Shown here piece after piece: positions 54,517 through 61,319 of a stretch of 64,000 nt of DNA. Source of the DNA: Tyzzerella sp. An114 (lineage in GTDB: Bacteria > Bacillota > Clostridia > Lachnospirales > Anaerotignaceae); assembly GCF_002161055.1 (NCBI RefSeq), contig NZ_NFLT01000003.1, forward strand, positions 1 through 64,000, in the 5' to 3' direction. How positions within the stretch are numbered: position 1 is the stretch's first letter; each line of letters begins with the position of its first letter. The position numbers were made by a program, and so were the translations under genes. The notes below the pieces were generated by a model. It saw only the letters and a list, made by a program, of their open reading frames with translations, made no database searches and was not told the DNA's origin.

Positions 54517-54615
54517 TTGCAAAATATATTGAAATATTGCAAAAAAAAGTTTAAAATTAATCGGTGTGTGTTTTTTAGCAAAAATGTATCTTATAGTATG
54601 AAATAATGATATAAT
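54515..54615 (+). promoter_or_regulatory. Regulatory region of the molybdenum hydroxylase operon
   Basis: TATTGCAAAA occurs at 54515-54524 and 54535-54544, 20 bp apart, a spacing close to two helical turns. Downstream is the extended -10 TGATATAAT (core 54610-54615) without a good -35, as at an activator-dependent promoter. Another TTGACA at 54639 has a TATAAT too close to form a promoter. The 183-bp gap 54517-54699 has no gene. Confidence 0.4.
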
Positions 54616-54699
54616 AAATATACAGTAAAAGGGATATATTGACACTTGTATAATTTAAGATATTTCTAAAAAAGATATATTTTATATGGAGGTAAAAAG

Positions 54700-55488
54700 G
54701 TGCTTACTATTAATCAGTATGTAAAAGTGAAAAGTCTTGATGAAGCCTATGAGCTTAATCAGAAAAAAACAAACAGAATAATAGGTGGTATGCTCTGGCT
54801 TAAAATGAGTAAACTTAGAGTTAATACTGCCATAGACCTTTCCGGTCTTGGACTTGATACTATTGAAGAAACAGATGAAGAATTCAAAATCGGCTCTATG
54901 ACTACTCTTAGAACTATTGAAACTCATGAAAGTTTTAATGAGTACACAAAAGGTGCTGCAAAAGAGGCTGTTCGTCATATTGTTGGTGTACAGTTTAGAA
55001 ATATTGCTACTGTTGGCGGAAGTATTTATGGTAGATATGGTTTTTCAGATGTTTTGACATTTTTATTAGGTCTTGACAGCTATGTAGAGCTTTATAAAGG
55101 TGGAATTATACCTCTTAAAGATTTTGCTGCTATGAAGGCTGATAGGGACATTATTGTAAGAATAATAGTTAAAAAGAAACCTGTTCAGTGTGTATATCTT
55201 TCAGAGAGAATTACAAAAACAGATTTCCCTGTTATTGCAGTATGTGTTTCAAAAATTGATGATAAAGTTATGGCATCAGTTGGAGCTAGACCTGCAAGAG
55301 CAAAAATTGTTGTTGATGAGACAGGTATTTTATCAGAAGAAATTAATGATGAGACAGCTTTAAAATTTGGTGAGTATGTTGCTGAAAATCTTGACTTTAA
55401 TTCTAATATGAGAGGTTCAGCCCAGTATAGAAAACATATTGCAAAAGTTCTTGTTAAAAGAGCTGTTAAAGCTTTAGGAGGTGAGTAA
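54700..55488 (+). CDS. Molybdenum hydroxylase FAD-binding subunit
   Basis: A 262-residue FAD domain of the xanthine dehydrogenase family. It has the family pattern with RIIGGMLWLKM (in place of A-G-G-T-D), IDLSGLGLDTI, VQFRNIATVGGSIYGRYGFSD and a C-terminal helical domain (RGSAQYRKHIAKVLVKRAVKAL). It passes electrons from the iron-sulfur subunit to NAD or another acceptor. The start is GTG after GGAGG. The 2Fe-2S subunit gene follows three bases later. Confidence 0.9.
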   Translation: MLTINQYVKVKSLDEAYELNQKKTNRIIGGMLWLKMSKLRVNTAIDLSGLGLDTIEETDEEFKIGSMTTLRTIETHESFNEYTKGAAKEAVRHIVGVQFRNIATVGGSIYGRYGFSDVLTFLLGLDSYVELYKGGIIPLKDFAAMKADRDIIVRIIVKKKPVQCVYLSERITKTDFPVIAVCVSKIDDKVMASVGARPARAKIVVDETGILSEEINDETALKFGEYVAENLDFNSNMRGSAQYRKHIAKVLVKRAVKALGGE

Positions 55489-55491
55489 AAA

Positions 55492-55950
55492 ATGGATATA
55501 CAGGTTAAAATAAATGGGAAATTAGTTAAATCAAGTGTTGATGCAGACCTTATTTTATTGGACTATTTGAGAGATAACGGTTGTCTCAGTGTTAAAAGAG
55601 GCTGTGAGACTTCAAACTGTGGTCTTTGTACTGTAATTATGGACGGAAAGCCTGTACTTTCATGTTCTATACTTGCCGTTCGTGCTGACGGAAGTGAAAT
55701 ATACACTCTTGAAGGACTTCAGAAAGAGGCTGAGGAGTTTGGAACATTCGTTGCAAATCAGGGGGCTGAACAGTGTGGTTTTTGTAATCCGGGATTTATT
55801 ATGAATGTCATTGCCATGCTTCGTGAAAATGAAAATCCTTCTGATGATGAGATTAAAGAATATCTTGCAGGTAATCTTTGCAGATGTTCAGGTTATGAAG
55901 GTCAGTTCAGAGCTATTAAAAACTTCCTTGCACAGAGAGGGGCGAAATAA
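55492..55950 (+). CDS. Molybdenum hydroxylase 2Fe-2S subunit
   Basis: A 152-residue protein with two [2Fe-2S] sites. The plant-type ferredoxin site uses Cys38, Cys43, Cys46 and Cys58 (GCETSNCGLCTV). The helical site uses Cys95, Cys98, Cys130 and Cys132 (CGFC, LCRCSGY). It relays electrons from the Mo centre to FAD. Its TAA overlaps the ATG of the large subunit gene by one base. Confidence 0.94.
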   Translation: MDIQVKINGKLVKSSVDADLILLDYLRDNGCLSVKRGCETSNCGLCTVIMDGKPVLSCSILAVRADGSEIYTLEGLQKEAEEFGTFVANQGAEQCGFCNPGFIMNVIAMLRENENPSDDEIKEYLAGNLCRCSGYEGQFRAIKNFLAQRGAK

Positions 55951-58232
55951 TGGAAACAAAATTTGTAAATAAACCTATTATGAAAAAGGACGCAATGGCT
56001 CTTGTTACAGGAAAACCTGTTTATCTTGATGACGTTACTCCTAAAGATTGCCTTGTTGTAAAGGTTTTGAGAAGTCCTCATGCTAATGCTATTGTTGAGG
56101 AAGTTAAAAAAGATGTTGCTCTTAAAGTTCCAGGAATAGAAGGCATATATACTTGGGAGGACGTTCCTAATAATCGTTTTACTATGGCTGGTCAGACATA
56201 TCCAGAGCCTAGCCCTTATGACAGACTTATACTTGACAAACACGTTAGATACGTTGGTGACCCTGTTGCTATTGTTGCTGGTAGCGATGAAAAGAGTGTT
56301 GATAAAGCCCTTAATATGATTAAGGTTAAATATACTGTTCTTGAGCCTATTTTAGACTTTAGAAAATCTAAAGATAATGAAATCCTTGTTCATCCAGAGG
56401 ATAGTTGGAAATCACTTTGTCCTGTTGGCGCTGATAATAAGAGAAATCTCTGTGCCAGTGAGGTTTGTGGTCAGGGAGATGTTGAAAAGACTTTGTCAGA
56501 ATGTGACGTTGTTCTCGAGAGAACATACCACACAAAGGCTAATCAGCAGGCTATGATGGAGACATTCAGAACATATTGTTATATTGACACTTATGGTAGA
56601 CTTAATATTTTAAGTTCTACTCAGATTGTGTTCCATGTTAGAAGAATAATTGCCACAGCTTTAGGAATTTCAAAATCAAAAATAAGAGTTACAAAACCTC
56701 GTATCGGTGGTGGTTTTGGTGCAAAACAGACTGTTGTTGCTGAAATTTTCCCAGCTTTCGTTACTTGGAAAACTGGAAAACCTTCTAAAATGATATTTAC
56801 AAGGGAAGAAAGCCAGATTGCTTCAACTCCACGTCATGAAATGGAAATAACAGTCCGTGTAGGTGCTACAAAAGAGGGTATTATAAAGGCTATTGATTTA
56901 TATACTCTTTCAAATACAGGTGCTTATGGTGAACATGGTCCTACAACAGTAGGTCTTTCAGGTCACAAATCTATACCTTTATATGGCAAGGTTGAAGCCT
57001 TTAAATTTGCCTATGATGTTGTATATTCAAATGTTATGTCTGCTGGAGCATACAGAGGATACGGTGCTACACAGGGTATATTTGCCCTTGAATCTGCTGT
57101 AAATGAGCTTTCTGCTAAACTTGGAATTGACCCTGTTAAACTCCGTGAAATGAACCTTGTAAGAGAAGGACAAGTTATGCCAGCATACTATAATGAAACT
57201 ACAAATAGCTGTGCATTAGATAGATGTCTTGAGAGAGCTAAAAACATGATTGGCTGGGATGAAAAATATCCTTTTAAAGATATGGGCAATGGTAAAGTAA
57301 GAAGTGTTGGTGTAGCTATGGCTATGCAGGGCTCTGGTATATCAGGAGTTGACGTGGGAAGTGCTACTATAAAAGTTGATGATGACGGACTTTATACTCT
57401 TATGATTGGTTCTGCTGATATGGGTACAGGTTGTGACACAATACTTGCACAGATTGCCGCTGATAGTCTTGATTGTGATTTAGATAATATTACTGTTCTT
57501 GCTGCTGATACAGACGCTTCTCCTTATGACTCAGGTTCTTATGCTTCAAGTACAACTTATGTAACAGGTAAAGCTGTATGTAAAGCTTGTGAGAAACTTA
57601 TAAATATTATGAAGGAAGAGGGAGCAAAAGCTATTGGTGTTGATGCTTCTGATGTTGATTTTGACGGAAAGAGAGTTTTCTGTGGCGATAAAGAAATATC
57701 AATAGCTGACCTTGCTGTCAAATCTCAGTGTGGAACAAGAACTGCCCTTGAGGTTACTGTGAGCCATAGTTCTCCTATATCTCCTCCACCATTTATGGTT
57801 GGTATGGTAGAGATAGAACTCGACAAAGAAACAGGTCATATTGAAATAATTGATTATGTTGCTGTTGTTGACTGTGGTACTCCTATAAACACAAACCTTG
57901 CAAGAGTACAGGTTGAAGGTGGTCTTGGACAGGGTATAGGTATGGCTCTCTTTGAAGATATACAGTACAGCGAAAAGGGAAGAATGTACAATAACTCATT
58001 TATGCAGTATAAACTCCCTGCAAGAAATGATGTTGGTACTTTAAGAGTTGAGTTTGAAAGTAGTTATGAGGAAACAGGTCCTTATGGTGCAAAATCAATA
58101 GGTGAGATTGTTATAAATACACCTTCTCCAGCTCTTGCCCATGCTGTTTATAATGCAACAGGTGTCTATATCCATGAATTACCTATAACACCAGAGAAAA
58201 TTGTTATGGGTATGATTAATAATGAAAATTGA
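55950..58232 (+). CDS. Molybdenum hydroxylase large subunit (xanthine dehydrogenase type)
   Basis: A 760-residue subunit that holds the molybdopterin cofactor and hydroxylates the substrate. Seen: GGGFGAKQ near residue 253, SAGAYRGYGATQ with the substrate-binding Arg position, GSADMGTGCDT and the catalytic Glu719 in GAKSIGE. With the permease upstream, xanthine or another purine is the likely substrate. Clostridial selenium-type purine hydroxylases are an alternative; no yqeB/yqeC-type selenium genes are seen. It overlaps the MocA gene by 11 bases. Confidence 0.92.
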   Translation: METKFVNKPIMKKDAMALVTGKPVYLDDVTPKDCLVVKVLRSPHANAIVEEVKKDVALKVPGIEGIYTWEDVPNNRFTMAGQTYPEPSPYDRLILDKHVRYVGDPVAIVAGSDEKSVDKALNMIKVKYTVLEPILDFRKSKDNEILVHPEDSWKSLCPVGADNKRNLCASEVCGQGDVEKTLSECDVVLERTYHTKANQQAMMETFRTYCYIDTYGRLNILSSTQIVFHVRRIIATALGISKSKIRVTKPRIGGGFGAKQTVVAEIFPAFVTWKTGKPSKMIFTREESQIASTPRHEMEITVRVGATKEGIIKAIDLYTLSNTGAYGEHGPTTVGLSGHKSIPLYGKVEAFKFAYDVVYSNVMSAGAYRGYGATQGIFALESAVNELSAKLGIDPVKLREMNLVREGQVMPAYYNETTNSCALDRCLERAKNMIGWDEKYPFKDMGNGKVRSVGVAMAMQGSGISGVDVGSATIKVDDDGLYTLMIGSADMGTGCDTILAQIAADSLDCDLDNITVLAADTDASPYDSGSYASSTTYVTGKAVCKACEKLINIMKEEGAKAIGVDASDVDFDGKRVFCGDKEISIADLAVKSQCGTRTALEVTVSHSSPISPPPFMVGMVEIELDKETGHIEIIDYVAVVDCGTPINTNLARVQVEGGLGQGIGMALFEDIQYSEKGRMYNNSFMQYKLPARNDVGTLRVEFESSYEETGPYGAKSIGEIVINTPSPALAHAVYNATGVYIHELPITPEKIVMGMINNEN

Positions 58233-58812
58233 TATTATACTTATGGCGGCAGGTAATAGCACTCGTTTTGGAGAAAATAAACTTTTGTATAATTTTAAGG
58301 GTAAAACTCTTTTTGAAATTGCTCTTGATAATATAATTGAAGGATTTTCAAATTCAGAACATTTGTGGAGTGTTATTGTTGTAACTCAGTATAATGAGAT
58401 TATTGACATTGTAAGTAAGTATAAAAATAAAAAAAATAATAATATATATGCTGTGTATAGTCCTGAAAGTGTCAATGGAGTGTCATTTACAGTTAAAAAT
58501 GGTCTTAAAAATGCCTGTGGTGATTTTTATATGTTTGCTGTGTGTGACCAACCTTTTATGAAAAGTAAAAGCTATTTAAGGCTTTTTAATGAGACTTTAA
58601 AATCAAAAAAATCAATAGGTACTATGATTTTTGAAGGTCAAGAGGGAAATCCTGTGGTTTTCAAAAATATTTATAGAGATGAACTTTTAAGCCTATCAGG
58701 AGATAGAGGAGGAAGAAATGTTTTGAAAAAACATAGAGATGAAGTTTATTTCTGTGAAGCTGAAAACATAGAGGAACTTTTGGACGCTGATACAGTTGAA
58801 TTTTTTAAGTAA
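58222..58812 (+). CDS. MocA-type molybdenum cofactor nucleotidyltransferase
   Basis: A 196-residue MobA-like NTP transferase. The N-terminal signature LMAAGNSTRFGENKLLYNFKG, the metal-binding CDQPF segment and GQEGNPVVF are as in MocA/MobA. MocA adds CMP to molybdopterin for hydroxylases of the xanthine dehydrogenase family, matching its overlap with the Mo subunit gene. Cytidylyl rather than guanylyl transfer is inferred from this context. A strong terminator follows. Confidence 0.88.
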   Translation: MKIDIILMAAGNSTRFGENKLLYNFKGKTLFEIALDNIIEGFSNSEHLWSVIVVTQYNEIIDIVSKYKNKKNNNIYAVYSPESVNGVSFTVKNGLKNACGDFYMFAVCDQPFMKSKSYLRLFNETLKSKKSIGTMIFEGQEGNPVVFKNIYRDELLSLSGDRGGRNVLKKHRDEVYFCEAENIEELLDADTVEFFK

Positions 58813-58815
58813 AAT

Positions 58816-58850
58816 AAAAATCCGAAAAGATATTCTTTTCGGATTTTTTT
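58816..58850. terminator. Bidirectional intrinsic terminator
   Basis: A perfect 15-bp stem (58816-58830 with 58834-58848) around a TAT loop, with A and T flanks. From the minus side it follows the ancestral stop (58853-58855) of the YczE-kinase gene at once. Confidence 0.9.
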
Positions 58851-58852
58851 AT

Positions 58853-58957
58853 TTACATATTATTCACTGTTTTTATAAAATTTTCTATTGTGTCAACAGA
58901 ACCTTTTATTCCTATAATACTACTGTCAATACAAAGGTGATAGTGTTGTGATTTTCC
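58853..58957 (-). pseudogene. Detached C-terminal tail of the YczE-kinase fusion, behind an amber codon
   Basis: In frame behind the TAG at 58958-58960 are 34 codons that end in TAA at 58853. They encode GKSQHYHLCIDSSIIG and a final helix, which continue the kinase domain. The TAA lies two bases before the terminator, so this was the original end of the gene. Confidence 0.85.
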
Positions 58958-60139
58958 CTATGTTCCACCTGTATATCTCTTATAGTGTTTTGCACGTTCT
59001 GTATCAACTTTTTTCATTGTTTCAATAGCTTCTTTTCCTTCTATTTTATATACTTCTTTAACTCTTTTTTCTTTAAACTCTTGTGATGAACCATGAATGA
59101 ATATATGTATTGCATTTGGAAAGTCTTTTAAAATATAATCTCCACATCTTCCCGCTATAACACAGTTTCCTTTTTTTGCAAGCTCAAGTATTACTTTTGA
59201 TTCTGCATCAAAAACTCTGTCAAGAGGTGACTCATCTTTTGAAGAATATTCATAAAATTGTGAAAGTATATTGTTTAAAAATTCATTTGGAACAGCCTGT
59301 TCATGTTTTTTGACAAATTCCTTTGAGAAACCACTTTCTTCAGAAACCATTGTTATTATGCTGTTGTCATAAAATTTTAATCCAAGTCTTTGGGCAAGTA
59401 ATTTTCCTATTTCGTGTCCACCACTGCCGTATTCACGACCAATTGTTACTATTATAGAGTTGTCTTTGTTGTTGTTTGAAATATCAGCTGTTTTGACTGT
59501 ACTGTCAGGTATTAATACAGGTTTTAAAAATTCAAGACGTTTTCCAAAAAATCTAGCTGTAAGTCCAACTATAAGAGCTGATATTACAGTTCCTTCTCTT
59601 ACTCCTTTGAGAGTGCCGAAAAGTACAAATGATATTATTGCTGCTGAAATTGTCATTGTTCCGTCAAAACAAACCTTTGTTATACCAAAATCAGAATGTA
59701 TTGTTGATGATAAAGCTTTAACAAAACCTTCTCCCGGAAGCATAACAACATCTGCTAAAACTTCTGTATATACACCAAATCCAAGTATTACACAACCAAA
59801 AAGAAGTGATATTAATTTTAATACGTATATTTGAGGATTGAGGAAATAGAGTAAATTCATTGTAAGGTCTATGAAATATCCAAAAAGTATTGATACAGGA
59901 ATTTGTAAAAGCTGTTCTTTTTGAAATCTTTTTCTTAATATTAATATCTGTAATACTATAAGAAATACACTGAAAAATATTGTGAATTGACCTAATGTGA
60001 ATTTAAAACCTAAACTTAATGTGTAGGGTATACTTGATATAGGTGATGTTCCAAGATTTGCTTTTGTTATAAAACTTACTCCCAGTGAGTTTATAAAAAG
60101 TCCTATTAAAAATATTATGTATCTTCTTAATTTATTCAT
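58958..60139 (-). CDS. YczE-like membrane protein fused to a cytidylate-kinase-like domain, ended by an in-frame amber
   Basis: About 393 residues up to the TAG. Residues 1-215 form a YczE/YitT-type membrane domain of about five helices (NLGTSPISSIPYTLSL, VMLPGEGFVKAL). Residues 230-393 are a cytidylate-kinase-like P-loop domain: IIVTIGREYGSGGHEIG, AGRCGDYIL and the ERAKHYKRYTGGT lid. The family continues Y-T-G-x-x-W-G; here the Trp codon position is TAG, one base change from TGG. The product is therefore truncated unless the codon is read through. Start: the ATG at 60139 has a GGGGAG site about eight bases away; a GTG at 60148 overlaps that site. It overlaps marR. Confidence 0.85.
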   Translation of the reverse strand: MNKLRRYIIFLIGLFINSLGVSFITKANLGTSPISSIPYTLSLGFKFTLGQFTIFFSVFLIVLQILILRKRFQKEQLLQIPVSILFGYFIDLTMNLLYFLNPQIYVLKLISLLFGCVILGFGVYTEVLADVVMLPGEGFVKALSSTIHSDFGITKVCFDGTMTISAAIISFVLFGTLKGVREGTVISALIVGLTARFFGKRLEFLKPVLIPDSTVKTADISNNNKDNSIIVTIGREYGSGGHEIGKLLAQRLGLKFYDNSIITMVSEESGFSKEFVKKHEQAVPNEFLNNILSQFYEYSSKDESPLDRVFDAESKVILELAKKGNCVIAGRCGDYILKDFPNAIHIFIHGSSQEFKEKRVKEVYKIEGKEAIETMKKVDTERAKHYKRYTGGT

Positions 60140-60569
60140 TTGTTTCACTCCCCTTAAAATTGAGATTTTTATTTATCTTATAAAGTATTGACATAAACTT
60201 ATCAAAATCTTCTTTTGAGATATCTTTAAAACAGAGTTCTTCATATTTTGTAAACATATATTTAACTTTATCTGCTGTCTCAAAGCCTTTTGGTGTAAGT
60301 GAAACATAGTTTGTTTTTTTGTTGCCGTTTCTGTATTCTCTAACTAAAAGTCCGGCTGTTTCCATACGCTGTATTATACCTGTTATTGTGGCAGGCTCAA
60401 CAAAAAATGCCTTTGCCAACTCTTTTTGTTCACAACCATTGTGATAATATAAATAATCAAGAATTTTCCCTTGTCCCGGTAAAAGACCTAGTTTTGTTGT
60501 TTCATTTACTATCTTTTTATGGAAAACATTTTCTGTCACCAATAAAAGATGATGAAAGGAATTATCCAT
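60132..60569 (-). CDS. MarR family regulator
   Basis: A 145-residue winged-helix repressor. The HTH and wing occupy about 30-100 (LPGQGKILDYLYYHNGCEQKELAKAFFVEPATITGIIQRMETAGLLVREYRNGNKKTNYVSLTPKG), with dimerisation helices at both ends. Cys residues near the HTH could be redox-active, but this is not established. It overlaps the YczE-kinase gene and its promoter carries two tandem operator-like repeats, so it probably represses its own two-gene operon. The ribosome site is unusually far (13 bases) from the ATG. Confidence 0.9.
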   Translation of the reverse strand: MDNSFHHLLLVTENVFHKKIVNETTKLGLLPGQGKILDYLYYHNGCEQKELAKAFFVEPATITGIIQRMETAGLLVREYRNGNKKTNYVSLTPKGFETADKVKYMFTKYEELCFKDISKEDFDKFMSILYKINKNLNFKGSETNE

Positions 60570-60594
60570 AAATAAAATACATCTCCTTTCTTAA

Positions 60595-60664
60595 AAAATA
60601 TTTAGCTTCCTAATAAAATATTTAGCTTCCTAACTATTTTATTACTTGAAAAATAAATTGTCAA
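60595..60664 (-). promoter_or_regulatory. marR promoter with tandem operator repeats
   Basis: On the minus strand, a perfect TTGACA (60659-60664), 17-bp spacer and TAAAAT (60636-60641). Two identical 19-bp copies with a 20-bp period (60615-60633, 60595-60613) follow from about +2. Each includes the dyad TTAG-GAAG-CTAA, of the kind MarR proteins bind. Confidence 0.7.
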
Positions 60665-60667
60665 TAA

Positions 60668-60698
60668 AAAAAGACATATCATTTTGATATGTCTTTTT
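60668..60698 (-). terminator. Intrinsic terminator of the feo operon
   Basis: A perfect 14-bp stem (60668-60681 with 60685-60698) around TTT, A/T-flanked on both sides. It ends the leftward feo transcript eight bases after the FeoB-associated gene and just before the marR promoter. Confidence 0.85.
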
Positions 60699-60705
60699 AA
60701 TATTT

Positions 60706-60882
60706 TTACTGTTTTGTGGTTTTTGTATCTAAGCTGTGGGAAGAACAGGAAGGGCAGGAGGAGCAAGAACTACAACCGCAGCCACAACCACTTTTTCCTG
60801 AAGCTTTCATTTTAATGTATTTCTTTATGGAGAAAGAGACAATGACAATCAATATAAGTATAACTATTATATCTGCTATCAT
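60706..60882 (-). CDS. FeoB-associated Cys-rich membrane protein
   Basis: A 58-residue protein. The first 19 residues are a membrane helix (MIADIIVILILIVIVSFSI), then a short basic segment and a Cys cluster with Cys33, 35, 37, 40, 43 and 46 (GCGCGCSSCSSCPSC). This matches the small FeoB-associated proteins that follow feoB in anaerobes; a role in iron delivery or FeoB complex assembly is likely but unproven. It has an AAGGAG site seven bases from the ATG and lies four bases after fur. Confidence 0.87.
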   Translation of the reverse strand: MIADIIVILILIVIVSFSIKKYIKMKASGKSGCGCGCSSCSSCPSCSSHSLDTKTTKQ

Positions 60883-60886
60883 ATTA

Positions 60887-61297
60887 TCACTCCTTTTTTA
60901 TACTTACAGAGAAGTTTTCATTTTTAATTATGCCTTTTTCTTTTAAAAATGTATCTATTATACAGTAAAGTTCATCTGAATTTTTTTCAGACAGAGGCAT
61001 TTCTTCAAGCATAACCTTTCTGAATTGACAGTCTTGCATACAACAATTTTTTACACTGAAACGGTCTTTTGTATCAATTACACCTGTATCTTCAAGCATT
61101 GATATGAAACGATAAACTGTTGCAAGACCTATTGTAGGGTCTGTTTTTGATGCCTCATAAAATATCTCTTTACAGCAGGAATATTTTCCAGCCAGTATAA
61201 TATCAATAAGTATTTCTCTTTGTTTTGTTATGCGAAAGTTTTTTTCTTTAAGTTTTTGAATAATGCTTTTTCTGTTTGAGGTTATGCTGAAACTCAT
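60887..61297 (-). CDS. Fur family regulator with unusual Cys-containing C-terminus
   Basis: A 136-residue protein. The N-terminal winged helix is clearly Fur-like (KLKEKNFRITKQREILIDII, PTIGLATVYRFISMLEDTGVI). The C-terminal domain lacks the H-H-H-x-H-x-x-C-type metal motif and instead has CC (KYSCCKE) and C-C-x-x-x-C (NCCMQDC). It may sense iron or redox state through Cys. It lies in the feo operon between feoB and the FeoB-associated gene, so control of iron uptake is the obvious role. Confidence 0.85.
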   Translation of the reverse strand: MSFSITSNRKSIIQKLKEKNFRITKQREILIDIILAGKYSCCKEIFYEASKTDPTIGLATVYRFISMLEDTGVIDTKDRFSVKNCCMQDCQFRKVMLEEMPLSEKNSDELYCIIDTFLKEKGIIKNENFSVSIKKE

Positions 61298-61319
61298 TTA
61301 TACACCTACTTTTATAACT

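Noticed and set aside
54639-54654. TTGACA followed by TATAAT as a promoter before the hydroxylase genes
   Set aside because: The spacing is only four bases, so the two elements cannot form one promoter.
58853-58960. Frameshift as the cause of the short kinase domain
   Set aside because: The downstream conserved residues are in the same frame; a single TAG explains the truncation.
60716-60946. Open frame on the plus strand with Gln/Glu-rich start
   Set aside because: It is antisense to the FeoB-associated Cys-rich gene, which has a good ribosome site and recognisable features.
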